From Leucocoprinus leucothites (Eukaryota; Basidiomycota; Agaricomycetes; Agaricales; Agaricaceae): DNA of 23,039 bases. The translations under genes were made by a program, and so were the position numbers. The stretch spans positions 1-23,039 of the forward strand of contig JAACJO010000084.1 in the NCBI GenBank assembly GCA_013368445.1. Direction: 5' to 3'. Shown piece by piece: positions 19,179 through 23,039 of this stretch. The notes beneath the pieces are model-generated. The model saw only the letters and a list, made by a program, of their open reading frames with translations, ran no database searches and was not told the origin of the DNA. Positions within the stretch are counted from its first letter, which is position 1; each line of letters opens with the position of its first letter.

Positions 19179-21807
19179 ATGCCCCTCACCGATGCACAGA
19201 TCAAGTTTCTTGAAGATGGAGGCTATAAGGAGCGTGCCAAAGCGGCGCGTGAATTGGCCGAGAAAAATGGAACATTCAATATGAGGAATTGGGCCAAGAC
19301 AAAAGTTATCCCTCTCTTCATCGTAAAGTTCCCGAACACAGATAAGGAGATACAGGAGGTGAGTATTCGCTACCACCAAATCTACCATATCCACATCCAG
19401 CTCTTTTTTAGAAAGTTCACAATTGGTTCAAGAATAACTGCAAACGTTCTATGCCCATATCAAGATTCTATCGCTCCGAAAGGGCTCATGCGTCTTCACT
19501 TAGCCCCGAAAATGCTCCTGAGCATGATGACGGGGCCAGCAGCAATGATGACGTGGCTACCCCTCCATCTCATCGCTTGCGTGGTTTGAGGGAGATGGTC
19601 GCAGAGGAGTATAAAACGACTATTCTCAGCCGTATTCATGGATCAAACAATGCAAAGCTTCGGAGGCAAGAATTCATCGGAAAGTGGAATGCAGAACTTA
19701 CGCGTTTTATTTCTGAACTGCCCAAGGACACAATACAATACTACGAAGCGGCAGCTGAACGGTTACGAGACCAAAGCAAAACCACGCAAACTAAGGAAGA
19801 TATTCTAATGTACTTATCCGTGAGCTTTTATATCGTCGCTCTCTGATCCTTTTGCGCAGGTGGCAAAAGCACCTTCCTGTGAAGGCAGGCTTAGATCTTC
19901 ACAAGCTGTTGGGGTGGGGCCGCCGTCAGTATGGCGATGGGCTCTTCTTCGTAGCTACTGCTTACCGTGAACCTTCCAACAAGGTCTTCATCAAGAAGTA
20001 TGTTATTCATGGCCCCCGCGAGTCGCTGTACTGAATTGAGCCATGTTTGCACCTTAGATGGTTGATTTCAAATGTTCCACAAGACATCGAATCCGACTCC
20101 TTCATGGACGCCTATGATGAGCATATCAGTGATCATTTCCGATCGCTTGCCGATAATTGGCTGCCACGTAAGTCATTGAGCTCATTTTATTCAGTTGTGT
20201 CCTCATTTTCACCAAAAGGTCATAATAAAGGAGTAGCCCCGCTCCTCACTCAATCTTTAAGTGGAAAACACATCATTCGCCCCTTTGATGTTGATTCAGT
20301 TACGAGAAACGAGATGAAGGAAGTGGTATCATCTTACCTAACAAAACTTTGGGGTTCAACGGTTTTTGTCTTCCCTGTGAATACCTCATACTAAAACTTG
20401 ACTGCAGAAGTATCGGGTCGGTCTGGGACCTTACCCTGGTCATCACTGGAAGATCCTACTATTTGGAAATCCTATCTCCTTGACATTGCTCCACTTGCAA
20501 ACCACACTAACATCAACCCGGCCACTATGCCAGGCGAAAGTATCATTGCTCTTGCGGAGGCTTTGTCCAAAAGTCCGGGCATTATTGACTTTGGTCGAAC
20601 TTCGTAAGTAGACTATTTCTTCGCCGTGTTTGTTTTTACTATATGAAATAGGACCTTGAATACAACTCACTCGAGTCCCCCTCAAGAAGGATCAAGCCCC
20701 CATCCAGCCAATCCCACTAACGATGACCCGTTCCGTTCCAGCCCATTACGTCAAGTATCTCCGTCAACACTCAGTACTCCCAGTCGCGATTACAATCTGG
20801 CTGATCCCCCAATAACCCCGTCATCGCCTCGGATGCTCCCCAGAGGCACAAATTCTGCTCATTCCCCCAGCCAGACTCCCACACATCGGGGCTCGCCCCC
20901 TCCGAGTCCCCAGGATCCATCTCTGACAGGGTCGAATAGCAGCGTCACCAGCGTATGTTTATTTTCAGCCGTCACGATCACCGAGTATTATATAACCATA
21001 TACCAGACCACTACGAAAAGATCTTACAGCAGTCCAGCCTTGAGTCCATTTGCTTCCACGGCTGCAAGTAGCAAGGGGCAGACTCCTCAGGCGACACCTT
21101 TGCGCCAACAATCGGACAGGCCTATGAGCATTGATGTAAGTCGCGCACTTTATTATCTGGGAGATTGATCTAAAAGCAAATATAAAACGATTTCCCACAG
21201 AATCAATATGAACGAGAAGATCCAATGGTTACACTTGGCAAGGACCAAACCGATTTGTTCGGGAGTCAGCAGGTCACAGTTGATCCTCAACCGGCCTCCT
21301 CTGATCATCAATGTTCCTCTAACTCCGACACGTCTCCTCAAGGTAAAGTAGTAATCACGTTGCCTTGCCCCCATCATAGAACTAATCATGTTATTTTCCG
21401 TATCTATCTGCAGCCTCCAGCCCGATTGAATCCGAGGACAAGGGCGTTGAAGCCTCAAACCAACTGGCGAAGATAGAGAAGCAACATATCGCCAATGCCT
21501 CGAAGCCAGATCTCGCCATCTCCCGCACTGCCACTCAGACCGCACAAGGCAGAAAGAAAGGAAAGAAGGCATCTGCAGTTCCTATTCGTGCCCAGCCCAA
21601 GCGCACAACGAAGGAACCCAAACTCCCTGCTCCTCTGACTGCCAAGAAGAAAGATACCACCAAACGGTATGTTGTACCTGCACTTGAAATCATCATGCTA
21701 AGACCTACAATAGGAAGCCCGGTTATATCTGGGTTCCCGTCGATGAAGATACAGAGAACTCGGAAGAGCCTCCTGCAAGGCGTAGGAGGTTGAATCGTAC
21801 AATGTAG
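19179..21807 (+). CDS. Gene G: lineage-specific fungal protein with WFxN motif and Pro/Ser/Lys-rich tail, 11 exons
   Basis: Exons 19179-19358, 19412-19809, 19860-19997, 20058-20167, 20219-20353, 20408-20603, 20652-20952, 21007-21135, 21201-21342, 21414-21666, 21714-21807; phases close throughout, 691 residues. ATG 19179 is the first in frame. Residues 1-75: LTDAQIKFLEDGGYKE, then VKFPNTDKEIQEKVHNWFKNN, which resembles homeodomain recognition helix 3 (xNWFxN) but lacks a clear complete homeodomain. Residues ~125-190 are helical and charged (LREMVAEEY, IGKWNAELTRFI, YYEAAAERLRD). The middle part has W-containing segments (GWGRRQYGDGLFFVATAY; DHFRSLADNWLP). From about residue 395 it is low-complexity Ser/Pro/Thr, then Lys/Arg-rich (GRKKGKK; ARRRRLN at the end), probably nuclear. 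I believe similar proteins are common and unnamed in Agaricomycete genomes; function unknown. The 51-bp intron 20168-20218 has no stop and could be retained. Confidence 0.88.
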
Positions 21808-22383
21808 ATCCACTTTGTCCCCGCACTTTCACAAGTCTCTAGTAGCTAAATCACCGGTGATTCTGGATTTGAACGTGACGTTTTCTGCTGCTCTGTCGTG
21901 TCATGTATATTTATTAAGAATCTAGATTACACTTGAATTTATTTCTCACAGGTGACTATCCAGAGAGTAATGACCGCGACATCTTTCTAGAATGTACACT
22001 CAGTGTTTGTAAGGGAAATTTTTCCTCTCGCTATCCAGTAGTATTATCCCCTCCACCCATCCCCGTTCGCCTACTGGTAAATCACATTTCTGTCGAAGAA
22101 CCTGGATTGTCCGAGTATCCAGATTTCCCATCATCCGGATTGTAGTAAAATCAATGAGCCAAATACAACAACTACCTTCATCCAGATTTTTCCATGTCAA
22201 CGAGCTCAATATGCTTACTAGTGAGCTCAGTATTGCCACTACCAGCTGTCTTTAATCTGGATTCCTATGTCAACGAGCTCGGGGCGCGCCGCTTCTCACT
22301 TCTCATCCAGATGTGATCCGGATGAAATCTAGATTTTAGACAATCCACCGGGAAGACTCTTCCCATTGGCGGATTAATCCGGC
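21808..22383. other. Intergenic, with short direct and palindromic motifs
   Basis: No gene. ATGTCAACGAGCTC occurs twice (22194-22207 and 22267-22280). ATCCGGAT/ATCCAGAT-type motifs recur between 22117 and 22332, and CATCCAGATGTGATCCGGATG near 22310 is a short imperfect palindrome. This could be the edge of a small element or simply flank; boundaries cannot be set by eye. Confidence 0.4.
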
Positions 22384-23039
22384 TTGCTGAAGTCCCCGAT
22401 TCTGGATGGACTGGACGAATGCGACGGCATTGAAGCACAGTGCGACCTTGTTGAAATGATTTGTGCGGTCATGATTTCAAAAGATCTTCCACTGCTGTGG
22501 GTCGTTGTTGGTCGCCCCGAGCCGCACCTCATGCACATGTTCTCGAGGGTCGATTTCCCCGTCATTTGTGAAAAACATCAACTTCTCATTGACAGTGATA
22601 CCCGAGAGGACGTTCGGCTCTATCTACGCGATGGGTTTGATGAGATTGGGGCGAAGTTCTTGGGTGTCCAGGGTGGATTGTGGCCCTCCGCTGAAGATTT
22701 TGAGAAGGTTTTGAAGATCGCGGATGGCCTGTTTGCCCTAGCGAGTGCAATGATGAATTATGTTGGGGATGTCACATACGCAAACCCCGCAAAGCGCCTT
22801 CGTGACTTGATGGCCTTTATGGAGCCTGCAGACCATCTTGCTATCGACAATCCCCTTGCAACGCTCGATCTCCTCTATTCCCGTATCCTGGCAGGAATCC
22901 ACCACGCTTGTGCCGATAGCGAAGCTACTCCTGTTTCATATCCGGAATCGTCCTATGTCAGCGACCGTTTCAAGATCTCGCCAATTTCTTGCGCATAGAC
23001 CAGGCTACTTTTATGCGACACTGCGTCCATTACATTCGA
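22384..23039 (+). pseudogene. 5'-truncated, frameshifted NACHT (NLR-type) ATPase fragment
   Basis: Opens with LKSPILDGLDECDG, the Walker B region of NACHT NTPases, followed by LPLLWVVVGRPEPHLMHMF (sensor-like arginine, xRPEPH), then DVRLYLRDGF, DGLFALASAMMNYVGD and LATLDLLYSRILAGI, the expected order in fungal NACHT proteins. Such proteins are intracellular receptors that oligomerise on ATP binding and take part in non-self recognition. No Walker A (GxxxxGKS/T) is found in the 570 bp upstream, and there is no ATG before the Walker B motif, so the 5' half is missing. After about 22915 the frame changes: the open frame ends in TAG at 22996-22998, while conserved-looking LANFLRIDQATF continues in another frame to the window edge. 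It is either a frameshift or an unrecognised intron. The gene continues beyond 23039. Confidence 0.75.

Overview
The window is nuclear DNA from a basidiomycete fungus, most likely an Agaricomycete. Genes are split by many short introns of about 45-60 bp, with GTGAGT/GTAAGT donors, CTNAC-like branch points and AG acceptors. Gene types also fit: an Spt5-like KOW protein with an acidic N-terminus, a NACHT (NLR-type) fragment, and lineage-specific hypothetical proteins. Many reading frames start only at GTG or TTG, so I rebuilt gene models by joining exons in phase. No transcript data were available, and every splice site is a prediction.

Layout. 123-2690 (minus): an Spt5-like protein with an acidic stretch, an NGN-like domain and several KOW motifs, built from seven exons whose introns are almost all 50 bp. 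2843-3225 (minus): two coding-looking exons of unknown affiliation. About 3300-5257: stop-rich, no gene seen. 5258-17945: a cluster of six divergent paralogues of one small-protein family that I do not recognise (genes A-F: A, B, D and E on minus, C and F on plus). 6416-7306 holds three tandem 297-bp copies of a promoter plus first-exon segment that belongs to the exons upstream of gene A. 19179-21807 (plus): an 11-exon gene for a 691-residue protein with a homeodomain helix-3-like WFxN motif and a long Pro/Ser/Lys-rich tail. 22384-23039 (plus): a 5'-truncated, frameshifted NACHT ATPase piece running off the window.

The main discovery candidate is the A-F family. All six share a short N-terminal hydrophobic strand, then a phase-0 intron at the same place, then a domain of about 90 residues with a conserved order: aromatic/Gly segment, (T/K)xxP, (Y/F)D(I/V/T/P), a hydrophobic 'xxI/V' strand, a second strand (YIT, YIL, FIV, WII, YLR), and one invariant Cys followed by an amphipathic helix. 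Several members continue into a Ser/Pro linker, a basic NLS-like cluster (KRKR, KRRR, TKRK) and, in B, C and E, a C-terminal hydrophobic-acidic motif resembling a SUMO-interacting motif. This suggests nuclear adaptor-like proteins, but the function is unknown.

Gene E carries the most unusual structure. It has a 96-bp tandem array in which every unit is one 48-bp exon (16 residues) plus one 48-bp intron. Three of the five introns in this array are stop-free and in frame, so splicing or retention would both keep the frame. B/C and E/F are divergent pairs. Whether A-F work with the Spt5-like protein, gene G or the NACHT piece cannot be read from the sequence.
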